Shown here: positions 1 to 11,817 of the stretch, one piece after another
Position numbering within the stretch: the stretch's first letter is position 1
Layout of the letters: every line of letters starts with the position of its first letter
Assembly: GCA_947044365.1 (NCBI GenBank)
Contig: OX345640.1
Span: 6,374,001-6,438,000 of the forward strand
Length of the DNA stretch: 64,000 nt
Reading direction: 5' to 3'
Origin: Petrosia ficiformis
Taxonomy: Eukaryota > Porifera > Demospongiae > Haplosclerida > Petrosiidae
Translations under genes and position numbers: made by a program
The notes under the pieces: generated by a model
What the model was told of the DNA's origin: nothing
The model's input: only the letters and a program-made list of their open reading frames with translations
Databases searched by the model: none

Positions 1-92
1 GTTAATATGCATAATAATTGTACTATGGTGTATCTAGCCTCTGTATTATTTAATTTGTTGAATTAACATAATTATGAAGGGTTTAGAGCCAG

Positions 93-412
93 ATTAGTCA
101 AACTCATAAAACAGTACTATATCCAGGTTAACACTGACAGTGGTCTAACTCACAAAACAGTACTATACCCAGGTTAATACCAACAGTGGTCTAATTTACA
201 AAACAGTACTATACCCAGGTTAAAACTAACAGTGGTCTAATTCACAAAACAGTACTATACCCAGGTTAAAACTAACAGTGGTCTAATTCACAAAACAGTA
301 CTATACCCAGTAACACCAACAATGGTCTAACTCACAGAACAATACTATATCCAGGTTAACACCAACAGTGGTCTAACTCACAAAACAGTATTATACTCAG
401 GTTAACACCAAA
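93..412. repeat. 46-bp minisatellite, about seven units
   Basis: Head-to-tail units of about 46 bp, each starting near ggtctaactcacaaaacag and ending near aacagt, with a few substitutions and one short unit. It lies in what corresponds to intron 6 of the first, truncated gene copy. The units touch each other without unique spacers, so this is a minisatellite and not a CRISPR array. Confidence 0.9.
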
Positions 413-895
413 ACACCATAAAAATCAGTTTTAGGAGCTGCAAAAAATTTAACAAATCAAAAATATTCCCTATTACATAGTGAGGGGGGGTGTGGTATAT
501 CCAATCATTAATCCATTTTCCAGTAGTCAATTTTCAGTTAGACCAATCTGGCTCTCAACCTTCATATATACCTCATCCATTATTACTTAATACATTTTAC
601 TTCTTTAGCTACTTAGAAAATGAAGCAAAGTATATAAAATTGAAAGGATTGGTAAATATGTTATTTCTGTAATGACACAAAGTACACAACCTAATTGAAA
701 GAAGCTACAGCATGTATTCTATAACAACACAACCCACACAATATTAATTAATTATTCATTGCATTAGTTATGACCATTCAATTTAAACTAACTTGAAGCA
801 GGCATTGGAATTTATATTTAATCAATGAATATCATGATATTCATGATAAAATATTATAAAGTGAGATGCTAATCAATTTTACTTGGCTTAGTGCA

Positions 896-1138
896 GTGGT
901 GTAGCCGAGGGCAGGCCTGGGTGGGCACATGCCCCCCTACGTTGTCTAAGCTGCAATTTCTTTTAAGTGTATAATAATTAAATGACATCATAGTTCACAC
1001 TTCACAGTGCATAGATCATCAATTTAGTTGCGTAATGATTGACCACACTCTTTATGAATATTTAATTAGGCTGCAAAATATTCGGCGTGCTTTGTGCATC
1101 AGGGTGTGCTATCATGCTTACTACTCTAGCTACACCAC
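896..1138. repeat. Small TIR element (MITE-like) in intron 6 of first copy
   Basis: Bounded by a perfect 10-bp terminal inverted repeat, gtggtgtagc at the left and gctacaccac at the right. It has no coding capacity. Its inner right half resembles 25540-25694, where a related element sits in the equivalent intron of copy B. Confidence 0.6.
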
Positions 1139-1195
1139 AGGCTGAATGTATACAATGAATGTTTTCTTACATTATTAATTTTATGTCTATTATAG

Positions 1196-1324
1196 ATATT
1201 TTTGAACATTTGTTGGCCTATCCTTTATAATGTTCAACATTAAAAAAGAGAGCCAGCTGGATTAATTGCAGTTGAAGAAAATTATGAAGTATCAAATGCT
1301 TATTTAGGAGAAGAAAGTATGTAA
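1196..1324 (+). pseudogene. Last exon (exon 7) of an upstream copy of the membrane-protein family, with early stop
   Basis: Follows a normal acceptor (ttatag) and opens with the family's last membrane segment, IFLNICWPILYNVQH. It then hits TAA at 1241-1243. The old reading frame continues recognisably to the family stop at 1322-1324 and is very close to the distal exon 7 of copy B at 25738-25866, which is open. The acidic cytoplasmic tail is therefore lost in this copy. The other exons lie left of the window, so I cannot tell whether the rest of the gene is intact. Confidence 0.75.
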
Positions 1325-1831
1325 TCTATTTGCCATTGCAAAAGGAATTCAATTTATAATATTTGTACTTCCTGAATAATTATTGTAGAGTAACCACAAA
1401 CTTTAACCTGTAGTTTGTGTTTCATATTGTGCACACACTCTAATATTTCAATTTAATTGCTTTTGTTAATTTCTCCCATTTTGATTTTTGGTACTCTAAA
1501 AATTGATAATACATTTGCTTTTGAATAATGAAAACGATGTGACAAATGTTGCTGTAAGTAATTTACAGATTACATGTAGCAAAGTCTGTTCACATTCACA
1601 ATGCTCTTAAAATGCAGATTAACATAGTATATACACTAAGTGTTATACAAAATAACTGAATAATGAAGCAGTGGATTTTATTTTTTTTATATTGGCAAAA
1701 ATATTGATAGTCATTCCAAACTAACAGTCATACCGAAACACGACCTTTAGTACTAACATGAGTCTCTAGTGTATTGTAATCACGCTCGTAAAATTATGTG
1801 GTTTATGCATTATAATTATACAAAATAAAAC

Positions 1832-2159
1832 TGTTAAAATAACTAATTCATTTGTTAGTACAGTTGCAATGAATAATGGTCATGTAGGTTGTTATGACTG
1901 CATGGTGACATACAGTATACATGTATTTAAACTAATTATAATCCAACTATATATAATCTGTAGTTTCAGTTTCCTTATACAGTCTAATTGAATTATAAAC
2001 AATAAGGTTTCCAAACCTTCTTTGTGCAGATATTAGAGTAATTAGACATCATATTTGGTATAAGTATTTTATCATTCAGTCATAACATCCTGTATGACTA
2101 ACTAAATTATAATTTGCGTACTTGCAGCTGTACTAACAAATAAATTGGTTATTTTAACA
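1832..2159. repeat. MITE with 38-bp terminal inverted repeats
   Basis: Left end 1832-1869 (tgttaaaataactaattcat...) and right end 2122-2159 are reverse complements at 35 of 38 positions. The 328-bp unit has no ORF, consistent with a non-autonomous DNA transposon. The superfamily is not assignable from the ends alone. Confidence 0.75.
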
Positions 2160-2404
2160 ATTCTGATTTTGCAGTATCTGCATCAATAGCAAAATTACAA
2201 TTACAGATACAAAAGCAGGATACATTTTGTATATTACAGAAATTATGTTAATGTTTTGCTAATCTTGTCTCACATTGAAAAATGTGAGTATAAGGTGAGA
2301 ATGTTGTTAGTGCCTGGTCAGAACTCTGATTTTTCAGATAGCCTGTTGCAATCTTATCACATTTTTATGGCCCATAGAGTCATCTCTATAATTGCTTTCC
2401 ACGG

Positions 2405-2590
2405 GGTGAAATATATATATATATAGTATGATGGTGACATCATTCCTTTGATGTGGTGAGTCCTATATATTGTATATAGACCTTCCATTTGCACACTATG
2501 AAGGAGATGTCACCATCATACAATATATTGTATATAGTATGCTAATAGGTCCTATATACTGAATATAGGACGTATTAGCATACTATATAA
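2405..2590. repeat. Nested palindrome tract upstream of copy A
   Basis: Contains atatagtatgatggtgacat and its reverse complement about 80 bp apart, plus the short hairpin gtcctatatactgaatataggac. The same block recurs before exon 1 of copies B (16270-16660) and E (53779-54360). Confidence 0.7.
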
Positions 2591-2833
2591 TATACATATA
2601 TATATACATATATATGTTTGTTTTCACTTGAGCGACTATGCGTTGTATACGTAGTTAAGGAAGTTGCCGGAAGCTAACTCAGGAATTAATGGGCGTGGCG
2701 CGTAAAGATTCGCGTTAACTAAATGAAATATCTACAGTTGAATACCAGCTAATTCAGGATAACTATATTCTAAAAGAAATCCAAATTTTGTGCATTGTTG
2801 CTGACTGTCGAATTTCGAAGTCTTGGAGTAATC

Positions 2834-5800
2834 ATGGTCCTAAACCAGTCCCTAAAGCAGTTCCTTGTGATACTGGCCTGTTGCTTTGTACCAATTATAA
2901 CCTACTTTGTGTCTACTGTTATTGTGCATGCACAAATAGCCGACGATGAACTAAAAGACTTGGATAGTGATGAGTAAGTTGAATATTATTCCTTGCAAAT
3001 GCAAGTGACTTGATATTGTTATATATAATTAATTTATATATAACAATATCATGTCACTTGAAGGAAATAGCATGTGAATTTTAATTTAGTGTGTCATTTG
3101 TCATAGAGGAAGTTGTAGCTACTTGCATGATGTTACTACAACATAATGTGCACCAAGGTCCACTAGAATGAATCAACTTACGTTTTTGCAGGTTCTCAAA
3201 CCCTTTTATGATACCCAGATACAATTAGATATACTTTAGTAGTAAACTTATATTAAACTGTTGGCATGAAAATAGGAGTAGACAGCACCATAACATTATA
3301 CTGCTTTAACCCAATCAAATATAATTAGAACAGAGCATTTTGTAATTGCAGTGTATGTACATGTTCAAAATTGAACAGTAAGCCACTCACCTCACCATTA
3401 GCCAACCACAAGATTGTTATTTTTATATATCCATCAAGTTTGTACAATTTCTTATGAATGCTGATTCACTTGCTGCTAGAGCCTGGATGAATAGTAAATT
3501 ATGTTAGCTGAAAGACAAATAGACATAATAAATGATAAAATTATAATTATGTAATAATATTTTTATCGTTTAATTTAACCTTGCAATTCTATTTTCATCA
3601 ATGCTGATGAAAATTGTATTTGTAATTTCAGCTAGAGAATTATAACAAAAACAGATGATTTTCATTTCTATATTTTTATTGTAATATCACATCATGTGAT
3701 TGATTATAGACGTAAAGTATAAATAAGAACATTACTTCCATACACTGTATCATTTTCGTTATTCGTTCTTTTTCATTAGCAAAAATGAAATATTGGCCAT
3801 TTATTTCACATCATCATACCTGACAATTCCTTTGTTTGCTGTGTTTTTGGTGCTGATTGCTGTCAAAGATCTTATGCCTAACATGAAGATCTTATTTGTC
3901 ATATTTGTATCCTCAATGTCTCCTTCATGATTATTATGTATTATATGCATGTATCGTATTATATGCATAATGTATATACTGTTAAAAAGTAATGGGTTAT
4001 TTTAGCCTTCAGTTGGTAACAGGAGTTTCAATGTAATTTAATTTTCCCTCTTCTGATTTGTTTTTACTGCTACAATCTAGTTTCATTCTATATTGAGTAG
4101 TACATATACATGTCATCATAAAGCATAGCAGCAATAACAATATTAAGCATAGTATTATGGATACAATCTGTGGTTATTATTATCTTTCCCATTCTAACAC
4201 CAAGAGATGTTTCTTGCTCATTCCAGAGTAATAATTACAGTATGTATATCAATTTGTGCTAATAATAACCAACAACACCAAGATCAGAAGAAGAAATAGA
4301 TTACAGATTGTAAACATTACCTAACAAGAAAAGAAACTATTATAGTCTAAGGAGGATATTATTAAGAGATGTAACCAAATGAGGATTGAAATAATATATA
4401 TATTAACTTTTACAGTGATATATTGTATATTTATCAGAATTGCCATGAATGGAGAGTTAAACTACCAATACAATGGTTCTTATATCGCTCTTACAATTTT
4501 AATGATTAAACATGCTCTAATTATTTTCTTAATCCTGTTATTAGCTTTCTATTTTAGATGGAGCATTGACTGTGACTACTGCAGGTGGAGTTCGCATGGC
4601 TCAACTTTTGATTGTTCTCAGGAGTGCTGGAATTTCTATGTTTGTGGGAGCTGCTTTGTTTCTTCTTGTCAAGGTAACTTTGGATGTATGCATGTGGTTT
4701 CCAATAGTTGGTCATGCTTTTGCCTACTCCATATTGATGGAGTGGGCAAAAGATGGAATATTAATCTTGCTTTACTCCCACCATTATTATAGAGTATAAT
4801 CACACAATTTAGGTATACTTATGTTATATTATATAACACTGCGGCAAGTATAAATCAATTGGGCATTTCAAATTTTATTATTTCTTTTCTGAGTTGTATG
4901 TAATTATTATTGTAGACTTGGATAGGGAATATCCAAATTCCTGTGGAGGGCTGGACTACTAGCGATACAGCAAACTAATAGAATAATTATTGTGATTTTA
5001 GATAATACAGAGCCCATGCAAGTTAGAAACATAATTATATTATAGACTTGGATGGGGAATGTCCAAATTCCTATGGAGGCTAAAATTAATATACTACAGC
5101 CGTACAGCGTATATATACAAGCCTACTAAAACTCAATTGTAATTTATATATTATATACCTTCAAAGTACTACTGTTTTAGTATGACAATAATGACCACTT
5201 TTAGATATAGTTATAGTATGCCTATAGGATGTACAGGTTGAGTTGACTCCAAACATTTATATTAACTTTCTGGAGCGGATCATTACTAAAAAATCATGTC
5301 TCAAGCTCATCAGGAAGCAACCTAACCAGAAACAACTCAAAGATAAAAGATGTGTAAACCGTCACTTAACAAAATAAATCATGATGTCACAAATATGTTT
5401 TTATAAACATTAATTGCTTTTCAGGACATGGCAGTTATAAATACACACAAATACTTGAAGTAATCATTGGTGTTATACCACACAACTTTCTACCTGTATA
5501 GGAAATAAAAGAGGGTGAAGAGTATAATATTAGTGCTGGGAGTCGACAGAGATACCAATATTGATTATTAGTGCACCCAATTTCGATTGATTATCGATCC
5601 CATTGAAACGTGTCCTGACAGATTATGATGTTATAAAATGTTTTACATTCCTGCATATCTGCAATATACATAAATAATGAGCGGGTCAACTCAATGCTAT
5701 AGTTTATCACAGTTTTAGTTATAGTTATAGTTAATTAAATAAAACAATTTTAGGCTTACTAAAAGGGTTTTAACTAAAAGTACCCATTATTGACAATTTT

Positions 5801-7150
5801 CCATTTTAGTTAGTTATAGTTATTACAGTAGACTTGTAATTTAGTTATAGTTTAATCAAAATGCCTTACTAAAAGTGGTTTTACTTATAGTTATATTTAT
5901 AACACTACTTTAAAGACAACTGAAACCTTAACACTTGATCAATAGAGGCTGCAGATTTACGAATATTTCATAGGATTTTTTGGGGAATATCCAAATACAG
6001 CAATATTAATATAGCAAGCCATAATCCCAGTATACAATCTGCAGAAATGCTACCTTGAAAGAAAACTTTGCCCTCACTACATTAATAGAGGCTACAAATT
6101 TACATGGCAAATTATTTTTACAAAAATAGTCATATAAAATAGTCATATAGTATAATTATGCATGCCATGTTACAGCTGTAGACAGGAGCCCATGAAAATA
6201 CTTATAATTTTATAACTGTATCAGTTTTTAACACTTCCTTATAATTATAATTATAGTTCTTTCCAATACTACCAATGATGTTTCAATATGTGACAAAAGG
6301 ACTAACATTCACTCCTTACATTGATAGTCAACTTAAAAAATACCTACCAATTGTGATCTCTCTTGGTCTTGCTGTTGGGTTCATTTTTTCACTGATGTAT
6401 GCTGGTGCTGCCATAGCACTTGCTGCAGTGTGAGTTTCATCAATCATCTTATCAATGACTACATATGTTATATGGCAAAACCACTAAAATATTCATTTTA
6501 CACAAATGATTCAATCATTTTAGAAACCATTAATATGCAAATACAACTTTTCATTATTGAATGTATTGCAATGGCAATTGCTATAAGTACCTATCAGGGT
6601 TATATCTAGAGATTTTTTTTTTTTTGAATGAAGATAAGCCACACCTACTGCCCCTTAAACCACATCTATTTATTGGTATGTGTGGTCTGAAGGTGGATTG
6701 TAAAATTAATTGGTTATTGTAACCCTCACTTGGTTACATGAGTTTCAATACAATCTTAATAATAACAAGTGTATATAGAGAAAAAAAAACATCCCTATAT
6801 TTGCTTTGTGATGACTATGTATTAAGCATTGCTGATGGCACTAGTGTCTCTACCTTTCTGTGTACTCGAAAGCTGGGCCTGAAAAAGTAAGTGTAAGCCT
6901 GATTGCAGTCTCAGTACACAGATCTTTGATGAACTTACTGAAGTATTCCTACAAGGTTCTAAATGATGACTTACTCATATCTGAAACTTAACAACTTAAT
7001 ATACTTACTTGTTAAAGATTCTTGCATAATATTTATACTGTTTCCCTGCTATATACAACAGTTATTAGCAGTTTCTGAATCTTCTGTAGCTCGAAGAGCC
7101 TCAAACGCGCGACGCCCATTAATTGACCGCATAGTCGCGCAAGTGACACA

Positions 7151-7191
<41 letters not shown>

Positions 7192-10101
7192 TAAACCCCG
7201 TGGAAAGCAATTATAGGGATGGCCCTACGGGCCATAATAATGCTCCTAAAGACTATATAAATTAATTAGTATATACTCATTGGTTTTTTTCCTTGGTAAT
7301 GTTTACAATTAGTAATTTTTATGGCCAGTAGAGCCATCCCTATTAATTGCTTTACACGGGGTTGAGTCTACATTATTATAATTGTTATATTATGTTTGTG
7401 TCACTTATGCGAGTATGCGTTGTATTTGCAGTTAAAGAAGTTGCGTCATTCTGGTAGCTCGGTCAATAAATGGGGGTGGCGCATAAAAGAATGCGTGCAA
7501 CTAGTACTAATATCTATATAGCAGAGAAACAGAATAAAGATGATGCAGGAATCTTTAACAATTAAGTATAATAAGTTGTTGAGTTTTGAACCTTGAAAGA
7601 GTACTTCAGTTTCTATGCATAGTCGACTGCAGTTAAAGTTATTTCTTTTGGGCCCAGTTTTCGAGTACTCAGAAAGGTAGAGACACACCAGCAATGATTC
7701 ATACATAATCGTCGCAAAGCAATTATACGAATACTTTTTTTCAATAATTTATATCTTGTTTCTTTTGATCTTGACTAAAGTACAAGCCATAATAAATATC
7801 GGTAACAAAAGAAACAATATAATGTGCATCAAAACATATAGTATGTAAAAATCCCATTATAGGAACAAATGGATGTTATGACTCATTTTAAGTGTAAATT
7901 CATGTACATACTAATTTCTCTGGAATGACCAATGTACATCAAACATAATATTATAGTATGTAAAAATCCCACTATAGGTAAAGCATATGTTATTGCTAGT
8001 GTACATACTAATTTCTATGGAATGATCTGTAATTTATTTTTAAATAGTTTATTCCTATATATATGCTTATCTTGCAACCAAAGGTCAACTCTTATGCATG
8101 TCACCATTGGAAAAGGCACTTATAATTTTTAGCAGTATTATATTTATTTAACATGCAATATTATGTCTGGCTATACAAATTTCTATTCCTTTTTGGAATA
8201 ATTGTCTTTAGATGTATCAAATGTTTCCATGGTAACATAACTATACTCCTAGGGGTATAAAATATAAACAACCACTGGAACACTGTTTCTATCCTATAAT
8301 ATGATATGTACTTTATATACTAATCAATACAAACTGAAACTATGACTTGAAAATATTACCTAAACAAAACCATTATTGAGGAAAATAGAATTGCATTGAA
8401 ACTCCTGTAACAAACTAAAACTTAAATGTATTACATTTTACAGTGTAAAAACCATTACTTCCGAATTACTTAGGATGTGGAGAAAAAAAATTCTGTTACT
8501 TATTCATTGTTGATATCATTTAAAAATTCACATTGCTTTTTCGATGTGAACTTTACAAAATAGTGTCAGCCATTGCTTGGTACTGCATTTGGTATCCCAT
8601 AGTTATTATGTCTGTTTCCCTTTGCAGTTTGTATTCAACAGATCCTGACGACCTATTTGACTCATCCTTCATCAGTAGTGAAATATTTATGCTCTCATTG
8701 CCAGCACTAGTGTACTTTTTGATGATTGCGGCAATGATATCATATGTTCTGTTTAAATGGAAGTGGTGTATTCGATCTGTATCCTTAATTCCATAATATA
8801 CTTTTAATTTATACATAATTGAATAATAATCATGATATGTCTTGTATGAGTTGTGGTGCATACAAAAGGCACAATAGTAATAATAAATTTCAGGGATGGA
8901 GTAAAGCCCTCATAAGCACTATGGTTAGCAAGTGCAATGATTTGTCAGAAAGTGCTCAGAGAATGTGCTTGAGCTTAAGTTATGCAAATTACGCCTGCCT
9001 GTACTGCTTTCAAACACCTTTAATTTTCTTTAGACCAATACCAACAGCTTTCTTGAACTTGGCTGAAGCAATTTTCACTTTTATCAGTATGTCTAGTCAA
9101 AAGCAAATGAAGTTAAATACTGACTGATAGCTCTTTATTTTAAATGTCTTAGACTCTTAATCACATCAACAGTACTTGAGCAGTTTAAAAAGGCCTTGCA
9201 CTTGTACTTAAGCACTTATATTAAAACTAACATGTTCCTGTGCTTGTGCTTAAGCATTTGGTAAAGGGCTTGCCCATCTTGGTTATTATGCATCATGACA
9301 TTTGTGACCATCTCATTTATTGTTATGATAGTAATACAGATTTCTAAAATACCACAGTGAACTCTGTGTATGAATAATCAACTAAGGCATGCATAACTGT
9401 CCTTCAAAATTCAATCCTTAATTGATAATTAAGTTTTCTGTCTTGGCCTTTTTTCTACTAGCACTTCTGGGGTATAGCCTGAATGAGTATATACGACAGT
9501 TGTATACTGTAGATATCATTTCTGAAAGGTTAACACTGCTAGATGAAGTGGAAGCTTTGCACAGAGCAAACATTTCTCTGACCACTGCATCAATTGGCAT
9601 GGTTCTGGCAACAGTGAGTGTACATTGTCATACCTAATAATTATTAACATTCCTTTTTACTGATGATATTAGCCCAAGTAAATTTGATTATGATTAGCAA
9701 ACGTTTTATTTCTGATTTATAAAAAGAACAAGTAGTTAATATGGAACAACACAAATTACAAAACTTAATTGAAAGAAAGTTACAACGTGTGTGTTGTCAA
9801 CAATACACCCACACTATATTTTTAATTATTCATTACATTAGTTACAACCCTTCAATTTTTAAGCAGGCAGGGGGATTTATATTTAATCAATGAATATCAT
9901 GATAAAATATTTATGAGGTAGAAACTAGTTAATTTTAAATGTACAATGAATGTTGTCTTAATTTTATGTGCATTATTGTAGATATTTTTGAACATCTGTT
10001 GGCCTATCCTTTATAATGTTCAACATGAAAATAAAGGGCAAGACGCATTTGAAGAAGGTTATGAAAAGGAAAAAGGTTATGAAGGAGAAGAACATATGTA
10101 A
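2834..10101 (+). CDS. Copy A of a tandem multi-pass membrane protein family, intact, 339 aa, seven exons
   Basis: Exons 2834-2973, 3780-3906, 4545-4673, 6257-6429, 8628-8778, 9434-9613, 9982-10101. The lengths sum to 1020 nt and the phases match at every GT-AG junction. The start is the ATG shared by all copies; an upstream ATG at 2795 is not present in copy C. Seen: hydrophobic stretches near residues 10-32, 53-75, 81-103, 112-140, 161-192, 209-232, 241-257 and 289-312. The first ends VHA-Q (residues 31-34), a good signal-peptidase site. Acidic loops follow segments 1 and 5; basic KWKW lies near 233-236; there is an N-I-S sequon at 286-288; the acidic tail ends EEHM. Inferred: cleaved signal peptide, then about seven membrane spans, N terminus outside and tail inside. 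I recognise no known family and find no GPCR hallmark such as DRY. The acceptor of exon 6 (aattaag) has a weak pyrimidine tract but is conserved in all copies. Confidence 0.8.
2982..3068. repeat. Hairpin at start of intron 1, copy A
   Basis: The arms read cttgcaaatgcaagtgac... and ...gtcacttgaagg around an AT-rich centre (tatatataatt), beginning about 10 bp after the exon 1 donor. A longer and better version sits at the same place in copy D (42302-42401). Confidence 0.7.
3978..4418. repeat. MITE of the ACTGTAAAAA...TTTTACAGT family in intron 2 of copy A
   Basis: The left end reads actgttaaaaagtaatgggt followed by ttattttagcc and gagtttcaat. The right end is its rough reverse complement, ending attaacttttacagt. 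Related ends recur in introns of the other copies, for example 8400-8444, 20058-20104, 43275-43330, 55505-55560 and 56340-56400. Confidence 0.6.
5165..5915. repeat. AGTTATAGTTA-rich repeat element in intron 3 of copy A
   Basis: Repeated agttatagttatagttaa motifs between gttttagtatgacaataatg at the left and tttataacactact at the right. The same block recurs at 48118-48896 (copy D). Copy C has it split by the piggyBac insertion (about 31757-31840 and 34680-34800). Non-coding. Confidence 0.55.
6790..7241 (-). repeat. MITE (catccctat...gctttg family), reverse copy, intron 4 of copy A
   Basis: The ends are catccctatatttgctttg and aaagcaattatagggatgg, inverted with respect to each other. The interior carries conserved blocks such as attaattgaccg and gacacaaacatatat. 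It faces the forward copy at 7316-7733, so the two could form a long hairpin. An AT dinucleotide run lies inside at 7155-7190. Confidence 0.65.
7155..7190. repeat. AT dinucleotide microsatellite
   Basis: About 17 uninterrupted TA units. A short ORF reading through it (YIYIYI) is an artefact of the repeat. Confidence 0.95.
7316..7733 (+). repeat. MITE (catccctat...gctttg family), forward copy, intron 4 of copy A
   Basis: Begins tttttatggccagtagagcc atccctattaattgcttt and ends cgcaaagcaattatacgaa. Relatives lie at 20556-22208, 26811-27315, 34836-35330 and 49884-50170. Confidence 0.65.
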
Positions 10102-11668
10102 GCTACTTCCAACTGAAAAAAGGAATTACATTTATAATTAATATACAACCAGAATAATTCATGATTAATGGTATATAGTAACCACAGACTTTAATCTTTA
10201 GGTTTCTTGTTTGCACATACTCCAGTATTTTAATATTAAAACTTTTTTGGTTAATTTCACTGATTTTGTAGCTTAGAATTGTGGAACTCTCTATATTTCC
10301 TTTCAATCATGAAATTGATGTGGCAAATGTTATATTATACGGACTGAAAGATAAACAAGTCTTTTCTCAAGCTAAACACTATCAATACTCTTTTACCAGC
10401 CCTGTCATGTTGATTATAAAACAACCAAAATGATTTGGTTTTTATAGTATGCAGCTCTTACAGAAATTTAAGTACACTTTACAATTTGTTCAACCGTTGG
10501 CATGGAGATGTTCATAGTCCCTGATCTGTTTCATAAAGTAACATAATTTTCATTTGAACAAATTGATTTCCATTTGCAACAATAATAATTTTAAAATTTG
10601 TGACAATAATAATATTAAGAGGATACGAATATATACCATCTACTGTTTTGTGGATGGTCAACATAAGTTTAATTCATAGTAGCTACTATTGTAGAGAGAT
10701 AGGCAAACATTGATTCACTACTACAGTGAATGAAACTTGCATTTCCAACGGTATATCCAAACAATATATAATATAAAACATTTTCAATAAAAATGATAGA
10801 ATATATGTAGGGATATCAAAACTCAAAACTATGTGAACAATGTCGAAATCGGTAACAGTAGATTAAATAAACCACTTCATATAGCCGTACATAAGTATCT
10901 GCTGCTAAAGAATCACATCCTTCTGCTTGTAACACACATTGTGATTATCCTGATACATGTATACCACAGTATACAAAACAGTTTTGGATCTGGATTAATT
11001 GTCTTTACACCAAAGCTACAAAAATGATTCTTGTCTATCCCCTTAATTTTTTTTTTTATCTAGTGAGCTCGGATTTATTTATATTTAGTTATTATGTGTG
11101 CTGTGTGACTGACAATCATGAATAAGAGTTCAAATTAATTACTTTTCCAGATGGCAATAATCATATTGCTACCTTATCTCAGGCAATATTGCAAGTTGGC
11201 TTTGCACATTCCAATGACTCACAAGAGAGATTGTACCTGAATTGAAGTTGTGCTTATTGTACATACAGGCCTGTATGCACAAATAGATAATTTCTAAGTA
11301 AACTAACCAATTAAATTAACAACAGAGAAAAATGTGTAAAAGAACATTATATATTCATCTTCATTTTGAAATTTGCATTTTTCTGCTACAGGCAATAATA
11401 ATAATAGCGAATACCTTACCTTCTAGATTCACCATGAACAAAGCTCTCAAATGAGCCATTTTAACTTTGGTAACTAAGTACATGACAACATGTGACCAAA
11501 ACAACATAGTTATTATAATGGATACTAGCTAAGTAATTCTCTATTAATTATTATTACTAATGATATTAATACTGTCATAAAATCACAAAGTAGTACCAAA
11601 GTTAGCTTTCACAGTGAGGCTTGACTTCAAAAAAATGGTCAGATAAGAGTTTATGTATTCATGAGGTA
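10102..11668. other. Spacer downstream of copy A
   Basis: No gene seen; several short open frames have no recognisable content. The stretch is clearly paralogous to 51940-53550 downstream of copy D, sharing for example aagtatctgctgctaaagaa against aagtatctgttgctaaagaa, so it is part of the duplicated unit. One arm of the foldback repeat family of 18883-19190 is near 10769-10880. Confidence 0.6.
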
Positions 11669-11805
11669 TGTAGTGGACTTAATTATTATGAATATTGTTA
11701 CATACTGAGCATGCTCAGACTTGCCTCATGTTCAGTTCTCCTCATAATATATATATTTGTGTATGTTCTTTTGGATCCATTATAATCTTAGTTTAGAACA
11801 TTACA
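11669..11805 (+). repeat. 5' LTR of the Gypsy element
   Basis: 137 bp, TG...CA. It contains the palindrome ctgagcatgctcag and an atatatata tract that may serve as a promoter element. Confidence 0.93.
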
Positions 11806-11806
11806 T

Positions 11807-11816
11807 TGGCGACGAG
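11807..11816 (+). promoter_or_regulatory. Primer binding site, tRNA-Ser type
   Basis: tggcgacgag, one base after the LTR, is complementary to the CTCGTCGCCA 3' end of animal tRNA-Ser(GCT) as I remember that sequence. Confidence 0.75.
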
Positions 11817-11817
11817 A

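Larger units (their letters stand above)
1325..2833. other. Spacer between first copy and copy A
   Basis: No convincing coding sequence. It holds a MITE (1832-2159), the start of a recurring element recognised by ggcccatagagtcatc near 2370, a nested palindrome tract (2405-2590) and the conserved short leader before the exon 1 ATG of copy A. The first part is similar to sequence downstream of copy B (25867-26530), as expected for tandem duplication. Confidence 0.6.

Noticed and set aside
93..412. CRISPR-like regular repeats
   Set aside because: Units are contiguous with no unique spacers and the window is eukaryotic.
490..672. 60-codon open frame near the left edge
   Set aside because: Lies in intron 6-like sequence of the first copy, no conservation in paralogous introns and no recognisable feature.
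4379..4792. A 137-codon open frame in copy A that could be an extra exon between exons 2 and 3
   Set aside because: It starts in the right end of a MITE (ends in ttttacagtg) and overlaps exon 3 in another frame. The matching region has stops in copies C and D, and exons 2 and 3 already join in phase 0 without it.
8553..8861. Minus-strand frames opposite exon 5 in copies A, B and E
   Set aside because: Shadows of the conserved + strand exon; they are not kept open in copies C and D.
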